DNA of 64,000 nucleotides. Origin: Blasia pusilla. Lineage: Eukaryota > Marchantiophyta > Marchantiopsida > Blasiales. The stretch covers positions 1,178,001 to 1,242,000 of the forward strand of contig CM114271.1 in NCBI GenBank assembly GCA_050084515.1, given 5' to 3'. Positions 35,898-48,400 of this stretch are shown here, piece by piece. A program made the position numbers and the translations under genes. Each line of letters opens with the position of its first letter. Positions within the stretch are counted from its first letter, which is position 1. Below the pieces are notes generated by a model. The model was not told the DNA's origin. It saw nothing but the letters and a program-made list of their open reading frames with translations, and searched no databases.

Positions 35898-37698
35898 AGA
35901 AAATATCAAGCAATCTATGAGAGGGATAAGATTAAATCAAATGTAGAAATTTTCGAGAAGATAGTCTCTTTGCCAATGTCAAGGATAAGGGTTTTGAGAC
36001 CAAAAAATGAAAGCACGTCATTTCCAATTATAAAAAAAATCCATAGAAATGATTGAAAATTTATGTAAAAGTATTGACTCTATATTAGAATAGAAGTACT
36101 TGTGTGGTTTGCTTGGAGTTGTAGGGACTCCATCTAATAGGGATTCTATATCAGAATATAATAAATGAATGCTAAGGCAAAATGAGAATATTTTAGAATT
36201 AATTTCATTTCTTCTTAATCATTCTCTTAGATTTTCGATTGCAATGCAAATTCTATAATTGAAATGACGATTAAAATGTCATAAAGAATTCTTTTGAATT
36301 AAATTCATGGTAGAAGATGAGAATATGGAAAAGGAAAAAATGAAAACCATTAAAAAAAGGAAGGCATACAAACCTATGAAAAGGAAAAAGAACAAAACCA
36401 CCATAATAGGGTGATGGAGAATCCATCGTAAGTACAAAAGAAGAGGGAACTCAAGGATTTGAGAATGCTGACGCTGAACAAGGCGGGGGTGAAAGTGAAA
36501 ATAAGGCATCCTCCGTAAAGGCTAAACTCATAGCAAAGACAATATTGGTTATACATAGAGAAATATAACTACCACTACGAGGGCCTCTAGCAATGGTGTC
36601 TCCCATAACCCGACTTTAAAGCCCATTGGCTTGGGCACACTACAAAGCTGTGGAGACAAGTTGCTGGCAATGAAGAATCGCATTAGCTAAAGACAACCCA
36701 TTTATTTCATGGAGATGATGAATGTAGTTTGTGAGGAACGAGTCAAACCTCTCCCTCAAAAGCCCACACATCTCTATGGCTAGAGAGGACGAATCGATGT
36801 CCGTTATAAAGTTGACTATAAAGATGGGTCTTCTTTGTAACCGTTGCTCCTTGTAGGAATCTCCGTTATGCCACCACATGAGCTCGGACAAATTCTCATG
36901 TAATATCCGTCACTATAACATCGACCACCACCATCTTAACCTCCCATATTATATAAAAATCACTCTCACGAACAATGAAATATGATGTCAAGTGGAAGCC
37001 ACTCCCGGGAACAACTCAAAATGTGATGTCTCGCACATCATACCTTAATACATCATCGAAGAGGTATTAAGCTAATCCTTTCACTAATAATCACCTCAGA
37101 AAGGACAAATTAGTGGTGAGGGTTAGGGTTTAGACGCGACTTGTACATGTCTAATGGATTTCATGTTTTCATGAGGACGGATAAATCTAATCTTCCAATA
37201 TTCAGTTTGAGGATTGGAAGTGTTGGAATTCGTGGTCGCAGGGGCCTTCGAAAGGAGGAAGCCGGACAGTCGAAAGGAGGTCGCAAGTTTGTGCCGGTAA
37301 ATTCCGACTTCCTCGCATTTTTTTCCTTCTTTCCTGTGAAATGTGGTCAGAGGCGAATGGTTGTGTGGCCGTTTCGAAGAGTGGCAGCCTGGCCCTTTCA
37401 GGATGCCGATCAGTCTGTGTGTGGGATTCAGTAGGTTTCATCTGAATTGGAGTTCTTGTGTTTGTCCTGAGAACCCTAGACCGTCCAACTCCAGTGGATG
37501 CGAATTGATGTGCGCTCTCCAGTGGCGAGTTTGTGAAGCTCTTGGTCCTTCGTCTCTGTGGATCAGAATTAATTACTCACTCATCCACTCGTAGAATGTA
37601 AAGTCGTTCCGCAGCTCAGTCGCACTTGACATCTCAATGCTGACTTAGACCTTGGCGAGCATCACAGAGAAATTCAGTGCTTCATCTTGAGTCGTAAT

Positions 37699-39882
37699 AT
37701 GACGGTGTTACGACATGGAGAATTGCGGACAGTTTTCGCTTTCGTAGGTCTGAACACATTCTTGTGCCTCTCAATCAGCCCTGTGTACGACTTCGTTTGC
37801 GACCTTCCTTATTGGGAACGCCGAGTGAGTGTACCATTACCAGTATTAACTTCTTCTTTCCTTCTCCATTAGTTGCAAGTCAATGATTTGGAACCGGACT
37901 GTTGATCATGATCCCTTATTAAACCCTTGTGAATGAATCGCCATAAGTTCTCTTCGTCAATTTCTCTGATCATGATGTAGAATACCTGAGCAACTAATTG
38001 GGTTTGTTGAAATAAGACTTATCTTTTCTGTCAAAGACTAGCTTTACTGGTGTTGGAGCAATTGTACTGACCCTTGGTCAGTACAATAGTTCCAACATCC
38101 CATCTACTTGAGACAGATGTTGTGATTGTGGATATGCACCAAGTGGACCATGGGAGAAGGAGCTGTGGAAATTGGATTCATGGCCTGAATCTGCTTTGAG
38201 TGCAGAGAGAAGAGCGTCGGCAGGAGCGTGAAAGACCTGCAGTCTTACCAACCGCCGTCCAAGACAAACTGCCCAGGGAGGAAAGCGGTAACTAAAAATC
38301 TACCAAAGAAGGGCCTCAAGCACCCAGGTGATCTATTTGTACCAAGTGGTTCTTTTAGTTTTGGTTTTCTAAGTCCACCACACTTCCATTAATCACTCCC
38401 ATGGGTTCAGGGGGGTGTATGTATGTTTGTTGGAGATCTGGATGCTGAGCTGCCCTATTAGGCAGTCAGCTCGTGGAATCTTTACCCTTTTCCAAAAGTG
38501 TCCTCTTTTCACGTGAATCAGCGGAGTGACAGCCTCAAACAACCACCGGCCCTTGTGACAAAATTCTTACGCTTGAAGTATAATGACCATCTCTCTTAAT
38601 TGGTTGTTTGGCTGGACAGATTTTGTGGACACATGAAGTTAAGGGTTGTGTTGCGGAATATAGTACACTATGTCAGAACTGATCTTAAAGAGATGCCTTT
38701 CCATCTTCTCTTCCTGATCCACCCTCTGCAAAGCCGAAGCCACGGAAATTGACACTTCAAGAGCACTTACAGGTAATGATGTCGGGATAATTCTCTCATG
38801 GCAAGTCTACTTAGAAGAGTCAATTCAGCTCTACGAAGGAAACCCACTTCTGTATGGATGTTAATATTTAAGACCTAGTTCCACTCCATTACTCTGTGTA
38901 CTATGAGCACCTCAACCAAAAGAGCTTTCCTCACATTTTCCTTTCACTGGGAGAAACTAACAGACAAACGATCATTTTTCTAAGCTCCTGGGCAAGCTTT
39001 CTTCAGTCCAGTAGCTTAATCGAAGGTTGAAAATTGCCATTTTGAGGATGGTGTAGGTGGTGGATATGTAGGTTAACAGTGTTCTGCGTTGTAGGGTCAT
39101 ACTTGGAAGTCCAGCCAGTTTCAACTTTTACTGAACATTTTCTTTCATCCAATCAGACCTGTGAACTCTCTTTCAAGAGCTGGCCATTTTGTTGTCAGAT
39201 CATCAAGCAAGGCCATACCTCAGGCTTTGGTTGAACCGTGTATCACAGCCAATCAGTCTTCTAGGCATTTTGCAGCCTTAGTGACAAGCATTTTTTTCGT
39301 TCCAACTTCTCAAAACTGCCGAATATCCTGTGCAGGTCTGGAAAACAGCAACAAAACTGTATGTACGGAGCTGGAGGACTGGTACCATTGATGATGAGGA
39401 CACTCCAAAGACAACCAAGGATAAAGCTCCTGATGACTTATCAGCTGTAGAGGAACTAGGTATAGTGGTGATACAATGAAATCCGTATTTGACCTTGAAT
39501 ATCTTCATTAAACTAGTCAACTGGTCAACAGATTGAGTCTCTCTTGTCTACAAGTATTCTTGTGTTACCAAAGTTTGGTTTTCTTGACTCGGTTTGTTGT
39601 CTCACAGCACTTGCAGCCAGGGCTGGAGCAGACAATCTGAGGCCTGCACTGCATCGCATCTACATTTCCAGGGCGTCAGCCTATCGGGATGCCTTGAAAA
39701 GCTTTGTGGTGGGATATCGGGAAGGAATTGCGGAAGTGATGGACTCTAAACCTTTTCAAGGCTTCAAAGACCAAGGATTCGGCGGAGAACAAGATGGAGG
39801 AAGTGGAAATTATACGCATCAAAATTCCACATCTCATCAAGAACCAGTGGATGAAAATCTCAAAGAAAAGCGGAGTGAATGA
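37699..39882 (+). CDS. Unrecognised 228-residue single-pass membrane protein, five exons
   Basis: Exons 37699-37824, 38206-38287, 38693-38772, 39336-39459 and 39608-39882 join in phase with GT-AG introns to give 228 codons plus TGA. The protein starts MTVLRHGELR, followed by a hydrophobic segment (residues about 11-30, FAFVGLNTFLCLSIS) that would act as a signal anchor. A charged Arg/Glu stretch (REERRQERER), a Pro/Ser linker, WKTATKLYVRSWRTG (about 98-112), and a C-terminal block with ALAARAGADNLRPALHRIY and SAYRDALKSFVVGYREG (about 139-178) follow. The tail is hydrophilic. The pattern looks like a conserved plant protein, but I cannot name a family or function. Copia 2 inserted 428 bp after its stop. 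Confidence 0.8.
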
Positions 39883-40309
39883 CAAGCAGTAGGTTAGCTG
39901 GATTACCCACCAATTCCTTCATAAAAAGAGACCTTTAGCATCAACCAAGAAGAAAGGCCTCAGAGAGGAAAGAGACCCATCTTGTATAAAGACCCAGGCT
40001 GCCGTAATAGTGCAGATAGATTTAAAAATAGGTGAGGTAAGAATAACAAGTATTCTGGATAGTTTCTTGTGTGTTTAATGGTTGCCTAATTTTTCTGTAC
40101 TAATGCAAAAGTCAAATAAGTCGATGAAAACAGATTGGAAATGTCTCTTGTTGGAATGGATGTCATTGTGTCAAACGGACATATGTAAACATCAACTCTT
40201 GTTATATAGATACAGCAACTCCTAAAACATTTTGATGCGAGGGGAGGTAGCCCAAAGTTGGGATTGCCTTCAATTCTCTGCCTTCAGAGTTGCACTTGTA
40301 TAGGGGTAT

Positions 40310-40635
40310 TGTGAGAATTGCGGAATGAATTGAAATTGTGTTTGTACTTTCTGTGTTCTCTGTATTGATAGATTGAAAGCCCATACAGAAGTAGTAAAGT
40401 CTGCTCTAAACTAAGAGCCGTAATCAAAAGACGTGACGGTAACTGTGTCACTTCAGAAATGTCTCATAGGTATGTATCGTTTCGCAAGATGAAACGTTAC
40501 TAGCAGTAATCAATGGTCATAGACAGAACATTGATTCTAATCTAATCTAGATCGTTCGTATGGATTGATCCGTGTGATCAATTCTTGGATCAGTACTCTG
40601 ATGATTTGTTTCGCTGGACTAATTGATTTCCTACA
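40310..40635 (-). repeat. 3' LTR of Copia 2
   Basis: 326 bp, TG...CA termini. A purine-rich tract on the - strand (cctgagtgggag, 40636-40647) lies just inside it as the second-strand primer. Confidence 0.93.
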
Positions 40636-40655
40636 CTCCCACTCAGGTGAACAAA

Positions 40656-43600
40656 TCAGCCATTTTCATTACTAGTTAACCCTAGAGATTTAGTATGTTT
40701 CTGATGAGGTCCTTTCTGTAAACCCTTAGTAAAAATGTCTGCAGTCATCTCTGCAGTTGAAATATAGGTCAAAATAATTTCGCCACTTGATACTTGATCT
40801 TTGATATAGTGGTATTGAATGTCGATGTGTTTGGTGCGGTCATGATGTTTTGTAGAACTGACCAAAGCAATAGCACTTTGGTTGTCACAGAAGATCTCAG
40901 TTATCTTCTGAGCAAAACCAATTTCGTAAAGTAATCTTCTGATCCAAATAGCTTCAGTGCTAGTTTTAGTCATTGCAATGTACTCAGACTCGGTACTTGA
41001 AAGAGCAACTGACTTTTGTTTTCTACTTGCCCAACTAATAGCTCCTCCTGCAAAAATCCGCTAGTAGATTTTCGCGAGTCCATATTGTCTCCATAGCAGC
41101 ATCAGAATATCCTTGAAGATGAAAAGGAGTAGATGAGCGCTGATATTGGAGAAAGTAATGTTTTGTCCCTTGGAGATACCTAAAAATACGTTTGACAGCA
41201 GTCCAGTGTATAAGACCAGGATTGGTCATGAACTGTGCAACAGTGCTAACAGAATAGGCAATATCGGGGCGAGTGCACACCATTGCCCACATTAAACTGC
41301 CTGTAGCACTTTTATAAGGAATAGAAGACCTTGCTGCAATGTCAGCAGTATGAACAGGGGATTGATCTTGACTAAGATGAAGGCCAAAATCAAAGGGAGT
41401 GGAGATAGGTTTGCAGCCCAGCATGTTGAACTGTTTGAGTTTGTTGGTGATGTAAGTTGTCTGGTTAAGCCTGATCCATCCTTGTTGTCGGTCTCGTTGG
41501 ATATGAATTCCTAGAACATGATAAGCTGCATCGAGATCAGTCATTTCAAACTCTTGGCGGAGCTTCGTTTTGACAAAATGAAGCAGCGCAGAACAGGAGC
41601 TTGCGATGACAGTGTCATCGCCGTAGAGAGCAAGGATCAGAAAATTGGAGTCCTTGTTCAGAATGTAAATATTAGAGTCAGCAGTGGTGCTGACAAAACC
41701 AATGTCTAGTAAAACATAGTGACAGTGTTCATACCACATATGGGCTGATTACTTCAAACCATAAATGGACCTTTCGAGAAGGCAGACCAAGTTATTATGG
41801 GGAACTGGCAAGCCTGGAGGAAGGGCCATGTAGATCTTGTGTTGCAGGAATCCACATAGAAAAGCAGCGATTACATCTAATTGATGTAGGTCCAGGTTGA
41901 AATAAGCATCGATAGCAATTAGAATACGAAGAGATTGAAGTTTCACAGTAGGAGAAAAGGTCTAGTCGTAACCAAGATCAGGAACTTGAGTAAATCCTTT
42001 AGCAACCAGACGGGCTTTGTACTTGTGGATTGTGCCATCCACATGAGGTTTAATTTAAAAAACCCAACGGTAGCCAACTGTGCTTTGATTAGGAGGAAGG
42101 GGAACCAAAGTCCAAGCCTTCAATCTAGCCATATTTTGAAGTTCAGCAGAAATGGCAGCCTTCCAATGTGAAGAGTCAGGTCCAGAGATTTCCTCTTCAT
42201 AAGATTGGGGTTCAAGAAAAGAACTAGTAGAAGAGAGCAAGGCCCAACGCTTCTTTGTAGCTCGCTTCTTGTTCTTCTCAACTTCAATAAGTGCATCGTA
42301 ATGCTCAACAACCCGAGTAATGCGAGGACTTGTTCTTTGAGCACGAGGAGGAGTAGGAGCTCGTTGTCTTCTTTCATAGTAAAAGAGGGTACGCCCATGA
42401 CCAGTGCACGGGTGTGCAAAGTGGAAGAGACCGTTGGTGAAGGCATAGCCTTTGGTGTGGCGGACTTGAAAGAGGTTGAACTCCCACGAAGATGACATGG
42501 AAGGAGAGGGAGTTCCCATTGAGGGAATAATCGGGAAGGAGCAGGAATAGGCAGGAAGTTTGAGGATTAGGGGATGAGCGGAAAAATAGAGGATCAGATC
42601 GATAGCTAGATCTTCTCCATTAGAAGAAGCGAAAGATGGAGTGGTCTACAAATCGATCTTCAAGAACTACAGCATCACGGGAAAGAATGATAGTTTTGTC
42701 TCTCAGTCTCTCGAGACGCAAGGCTTTGCTTTGGTCAGTGTAACCAAGGAAAATGCATTCCTCAATGCGAAAATCCAGCTTTGAATGAGGATCATTGATT
42801 TTAGCAAATGCAGGGCTTCCAAAAATACGAAGATGAGATAACACAGGTTTACGATTAAACCATAATTCATAGGGTGTTTTGGAAAGTGGAAATGCTTTGC
42901 TCGGAAGACGATTTTGCAAATAATTAGCAGTGACCAAAGCTTCACCCCAATAAGTCTTGGGTAGAGCAGAATGGAAAAGCATAGAACGGACATAATTAGC
43001 AAGAGTTATGTTCTTACGTTCTGAAACACCATTTTGCTGTGGTGTGTGGGGAACAATGAACTGCTTGGAGATTCCTCGAGAATGGCAGAAGTCTAAGAAA
43101 GCATATGACTTAAATTCCCCACCATTGTCAGATCGCAATGTCTGAATGCGTCGAGGTTGATGTTGTGTCTCTACATGAGCCACAAATTGAATGAAACGGG
43201 GAAAACCTTCGGATTTGTAATGGAGGAGGTAAACAATAGTATACTAGGAGAAATCGTCAATAAAGATCATGAAATAGCGAAAACCCAAATGAGTAGGGGG
43301 AGAAATAGGACCGAAAATATCTGTATGAATTAATTCTAAAACATTGAGAGCCGTATAGACTGGAGAAGTGTTAGAAAAAGGTTTGCGAGTCTCCTTGCCA
43401 TGTAGGCAGACTCGACATGAAGAAATCTGAGAGGGATTATGCTGTGGAAGTCCGCCAGCCATTTGCTGATTTTGAAGTTGAGAAACACGAGGTGCGCTGA
43501 TGTGACCCAAACGGTGATGCCACAGATCAACGATCGTGGGAAGAATCGTAGTGGTAGCTGTAATGGGAGAAAATCGGGAGGGTGAAAGGACAGCTTCTCC

Positions 43601-44900
43601 GAGTTTGTACAAATCATTGATTAAATAACATGTTGTGATGATCTGGTCTGTAGAATCACGGAGTATGCACTTTCTATTGTGAATCAAGGCACATCCTCCT
43701 GAAGTGTCTAGTTGCTTGACTGAGAAAATATTTTTCTTCTAGCTTGGTATAAAGAGAACATTCCGAAGAATGTATCGAATACCATTAGTTAGAAGGATCT
43801 CAACGTTTCCAGATCCTTTTATCTCCAGACTAGAGTTATCACCTAGGAAAACATACGAAGATTTTTCATACGGAGTGTAATTGGAAAGTAATCACTGGAG
43901 AAGGCCATATGATGAGCAGCACCGGTATCAAGATACCATGTGTTATCTTGAATATCTGAAGCCGAAGTTGAATAGGCAACGGTAAAGAAGAGATGAGACA
44001 TAAAATTTTCTTTTGGAGCAGAAAATCTGGACTGCATTTGCTGATTTGCAAGACATTTTGGGCAATCTTGAATATGATGCCTCTGCAAATTGCAGTAGAA
44101 ACACTTCATTTTCTTATAAGTGTTCTGCTGATTGGAGGATGAAGCCTGCCAATCAGCTTGATGATTGGACGATTCGCCATGTGGAATCGTCACAGAAGCA
44201 AGAACAAATCTTGATTTGAAAGGACCAAAGCCTTTCTGAGAAGCTTTGCCTTGACCGTAACCTCTGAAGGAGCCCCCTTGCCTCGAATTGCCGAATTTGG
44301 ACTTCGATTGAAAAGGGGCCGAACCTCGTCCAACAAAAAAAGCTGAGGAAGGTTCAGTAGTCTGCGTCTCCATCATTTTCTCCTCCCTAAGAAGGAAAGT
44401 GATCACAGATTGCAAAGTAAGGTTACTCTGACCTCGCAATTAGGTCAATAAGTTGTGGTAACTATTGGGCATTGATCGCATCAATGCAAGATATTAATTT
44501 TCATCAGTAGTCATCGATCCAACAGCGTGGAGTTGATCAATCAATGTCCTAAATTGATGGACATGTTTGGTAACACTATCGCCTTCTTTCATCTTAAGAG
44601 TATGCAATTCATCTTGCAGATACATTTTTGTAACAGCGTCCTGGGCTTGGTATAAAGAATCTAATTTCGTCTAGGCGTTCGTTGCAGTCATAGCGGAACT
44701 GATATGATGAACTTGCGAAGTGTCTAAACGATTCGCTATGAAGGATAAGGCAATTCGGTTGAAAATCTCCCATTCGTGGACACTCCCAACGTTGGTGGCA
44801 GGAGCGGTAGCCGCTGCTGGCTTTGGAGTTGTTCCTTCTACGATGCCTACTAAATCTTCAACATCAAGGTACAATCTCATGCGTAATCACCAGATATAGA
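40656..44900 (-). pseudogene. Copia 2 gag-pol, all domains present but interrupted
   Basis: On the - strand: gag (44880-44400, several stops), zinc knuckle CFYCNLQRHHIQDC (about 44100), and protease YLDTGAAHHM (about 43930). Next are pre-integrase LWHHRLGHI (about 43520) and integrase with TLRSDNGGEF, PHTPQQNGVSERKN (43183-42620). Reverse transcriptase lies at 42519-41035 in pieces (QLDVIAAFLCG, YGLK, ILALYGDDTVIAS). RNase H (40973-40656) has EAIWIRRLL, DNQSAIAL and RTKHIDIQYHYI. Domain order integrase then RT is the Copia order. The RT active box reads YGDD rather than the usual YVDD. Confidence 0.93.
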
Positions 44901-45168
44901 AATAGGTTCCGTCAAATTTCGGGATGTCGTTAATCTTAAGGAACATGTTAGAATTCACCATCGTGAATTGATGAAAATGATAGAAAAAGGATCAAGGACT
45001 TCGAAGTCGTAAGAATCATAAGTTTGCAGCCACCAAGCAATCAGAAACGAGAAAGGCATTTGAGCTGAAGGCGTCCCCTCTACTCTAGGAATGTTGAAGC
45101 GTCCCTCAAATTCCAATCCTTTCTTAAAAATCGTAAAAGTAGTGATTAGCGACCAGACTCTGATACCA

Positions 45169-45494
45169 TGTGAGAATTGCGGAATGAATTGAAATTTCGT
45201 TTGTACTCTCTGTGTTCTCTGTATTGATAGATTGAAAGCCGATACATAAGTAGTAAAGTCTGCTCTAAACCAAGAGCCGTAATCAAAAGACATGACGGTA
45301 ACTATGTCACTTCAGAAATGTTTCATAGCTATGTATTGTTTCGCAAGATGAAACGTTACTAGCAGTAATCAATGGTCATAAACAGAACATTGATTCTAAT
45401 CTAATCTAGATCGTTCGTATGGATTGATCCGTGTGATCAATTCTTGGATCAGTACTCTGATGATTTGTTTCGCTGGACTAATTGATTTCCTACA
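45169..45494 (-). repeat. 5' LTR of Copia 2
   Basis: 326 bp, same length as its partner, with about 12 substitutions and no indels seen by eye. Confidence 0.93.
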
Positions 45495-48400
45495 GTATCC
45501 ACTAGTTCCTAGTGAATAAAATTCTCAAATGTAGAAGATTTAAGAGGTAGGTATTGAACTTTAGAAAATTTCTTAGTTTAAGTATGAGGTATAAGCAATG
45601 CGAACCAAATGTGATACTAAATTTAGTATGCTACATCATGTTGAGCATGGTTTAATTTAGTCAATTACTAGTCTTCCTTGTTAGTGCTCTTCTTGTTAGA
45701 CTAGTTAGGACTTCCTAAGCCTTACTTTAATTAGGGTTTCAAACAAAATAAAGTTGAACCCTTGGGGGCTCCCTGTTGAGATTTGGTTATGTGCCTTTTC
45801 TATCTTCTAAACAAAATAGAGAAAGAGAGTTCTACCAATCTTTTCACACAAGCTTAGTAGAACTCTTGCTTACTGCACTCTCATGTCCGTTGCCCTCCGT
45901 ATTCTTTGGACTCTCCCATGCAATAGAGTATTCTCTCTTGTGTTTGGATTCTATAACTGCACTTTTTATGACAACTACACATGATCACATATTCACGTGG
46001 TTACATCTATTGAATATACAATCTCAATGCTTCAACATTTGCATAGTTGAAAGTAATTATTTGAAACCTCTTTCTTGTGTGCGATGTCATGTAGTTGTTT
46101 CGGTTTGTCCTTTGTGTTGCATTACACATTTAGGGTTCTTATGGTATACTCTTTTTTACCTCAAGGGGTTCATTTGGATGGGGGTAGGAAAATATTTGAA
46201 AAGGCTATTTTGGCATGTGATCCAAATACCCTAATCTACTCTCTACACAACTCAAATAAAGCCTCTTTTTGAGAAAAAATGACAATGGATTCAATAACAA
46301 CATATGAGAACGTTCTTAGCATGGTACATGAAAATGAAATGCTATAAACTTGACATGTAATAGTTAGACCTTTATGTTTGACAAATTTGTGGCTTGAAGA
46401 AGTATGGAGGGATATCTCTCATACCAAGTAGTCTTAGAGATGATCTTACTTGTGTTATAATGAGATGAAAAATATTTCTCCTTTCAAGACAATAGAGATT
46501 CAAATTCAAAATAAGTCAAAAGATTGCACAAGATCTTGCTTGTGAAAGGTAGGATTGCCATGTTTAGATTGAAGTCGTGTTTTTCCTTAATCCTTGCTCA
46601 TATGATATGATTTGAAGAAGAAAGTATTATGAATTTATCATACTCATTAAAAATATTCAATTCTTCCTATTTTGGCTCCATACGAGATGATCTAACATGA
46701 AAAAGTCCCAAAATCTCAAAGAAAATTTTTGGACCAAAAAAGTTTTCAATTTTTGGTATCATGCATTTGAAAATTTTTTTGGACTTTGAAAAAGTGTAAT
46801 AATCAACTTGAAACTATTTGATGGTAGTTGAACATCATGAAACTCAAATCCCTAGTTAGATCTTCACTCATCCCATATCCCATAATTGTGGGAATACCTT
46901 ATTTTTATTTGGATATTTAAGTTCCCTTAGGATTTTGCATCAACCTTGTGGCTCCATAACAACTCTTATATAGCTTGACTTATTATTTCCTCTTGTTACT
47001 CATTATAAAAGTCTTATATTTTTAATTTTATAGCTATATGTGGTGCAACCTTGTTTTCGATTTATCTACTCTACATGAAAATATGACACTAAATTTTAAG
47101 TTTTAAAATAACTCAAGATGAAGTTTGCAACTTGGGGAAAAAATTGAGGAAGTGGGAAATTGATTATTATGGAAGATATCTAAGTTTTTCTTGAAAAATA
47201 ATCTCCTTCTATTGTATTATAGGCAAAATCACCTTCTACTTAAAATAATTTGTGTTGAAACAGAGAGATAAGGCTCTATCATGTTTGATTACTAAACTTT
47301 TTGATGAACTTAAGAAAACGAGCTCGTGGATCTTCTCTTTATGTAAATTCTTCCCATGTGCCTTACTTCACCACTAAAACTCTTTGTTGATGTCTTGATT
47401 CCATAATGAAAACTTCCAAAAAGACAAATTCAACTTTAAATCTTAATTAGATTCCAATATCACTTTTGGGTCTCAAAATTCCAAAATAGGCATGACCTAT
47501 GTGCTCATGTCAAATATGCTTCAATATGTCACCTAATATGTATCAAAATCTAGTAACCCAATCTATCATGGCTCCCATGCCATATGATGCTGATATGATA
47601 CTAACTTAAAGGAAATTGTAGAAACCTTATTTTCATCACCTTAGGTCCATATCTATGAATGAAAAGTTATACATAAAGTTGGAAATGCACTTTTTATGTT
47701 TAGAAAGTAGTAGGCAATGATTTAGAAAAAGGTTAGAATATTTCATCTAGTACTTTTTCTTTTCATCTTGCTATTTCTTGTTTGTTGATTTGGAAATGTA
47801 TCGATTTTTCCTTGATAAGGATTTTTTTCATTTTATGGGAAAAGAGATTTTTTTTAATGCTCTATAATAATCGCCAGGCCTACTCTAGGCGGGTCCTGCA
47901 CAAGCCTACTACATGCCAGTGCGGGCCAATACGGGCTACAGAAATGATGGCAAGAACAAGCGACAGATTGCTCGACTGGACGTAGATTAGCCGACCCTAA
48001 GTGTATGTTGCAGGCAGGACACACTTGCATGGACATGTCCATCCTAGAGATGGACATAATTCCACGAACATGGACTTTGTTCGTCTATAACCTTGATCCA
48101 ATTTCCATAAATAGGAAGTTAAAACTCATATAATTGGGGAACTTATCCGGAATAGTAAGTTTCTCAGATGACCTCCACATGGACCCACACAAAGGGTAAC
48201 CTATTCTAACAAGTTATTCAAAACCTATTGGACTCCATTTCTAGTCTCTACTAAAGCGTCGTATGTGAACTTGTTGTTCCACTATAAAAGACGCGATGAA
48301 TTATTCATGACACACCTTGAGGATTAGACTAACGTACTAAGGTTTGGGTGGGCATTTGGTAGAGAATAGCCAAGGCTTAGTGACTGAGCCTTCCTAGGGA

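Larger units (their letters stand above)
31657..37690. other. Gene-free, AT-rich repeat-like DNA
   Basis: No credible coding exon was found. The stretch holds a perfect inverted repeat (34730-34786), a GA microsatellite (35836-35894), and a segment at about 33200-33480 related to one at 48600-48790. Short open frames here are scattered and have no family resemblance. 37200-37690 becomes GC-richer and is probably the promoter/leader of the gene starting at 37699. Confidence 0.6.
40310..45494 (-). mobile_element. Copia LTR retrotransposon 2
   Basis: LTRs of 326 bp each (40310-40635 and 45169-45494), TGTGAGAATTG...TTTCCTACA, differ at about a dozen sites by eye. The - strand primer-binding site tggtatcagagtctggtcgc abuts the 5' LTR and matches the usual initiator-Met tRNA type. 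A 4-bp flank repeat gtat (40306-40309, 45495-45498) is the likely target duplication. It is unrelated in LTR sequence to Copia 1. Internal stops make it non-autonomous. Confidence 0.95.

Noticed and set aside
35838-36056. 72-codon frame rich in Arg and Glu
   Set aside because: It is the translation of the GATTGA/GA microsatellite.
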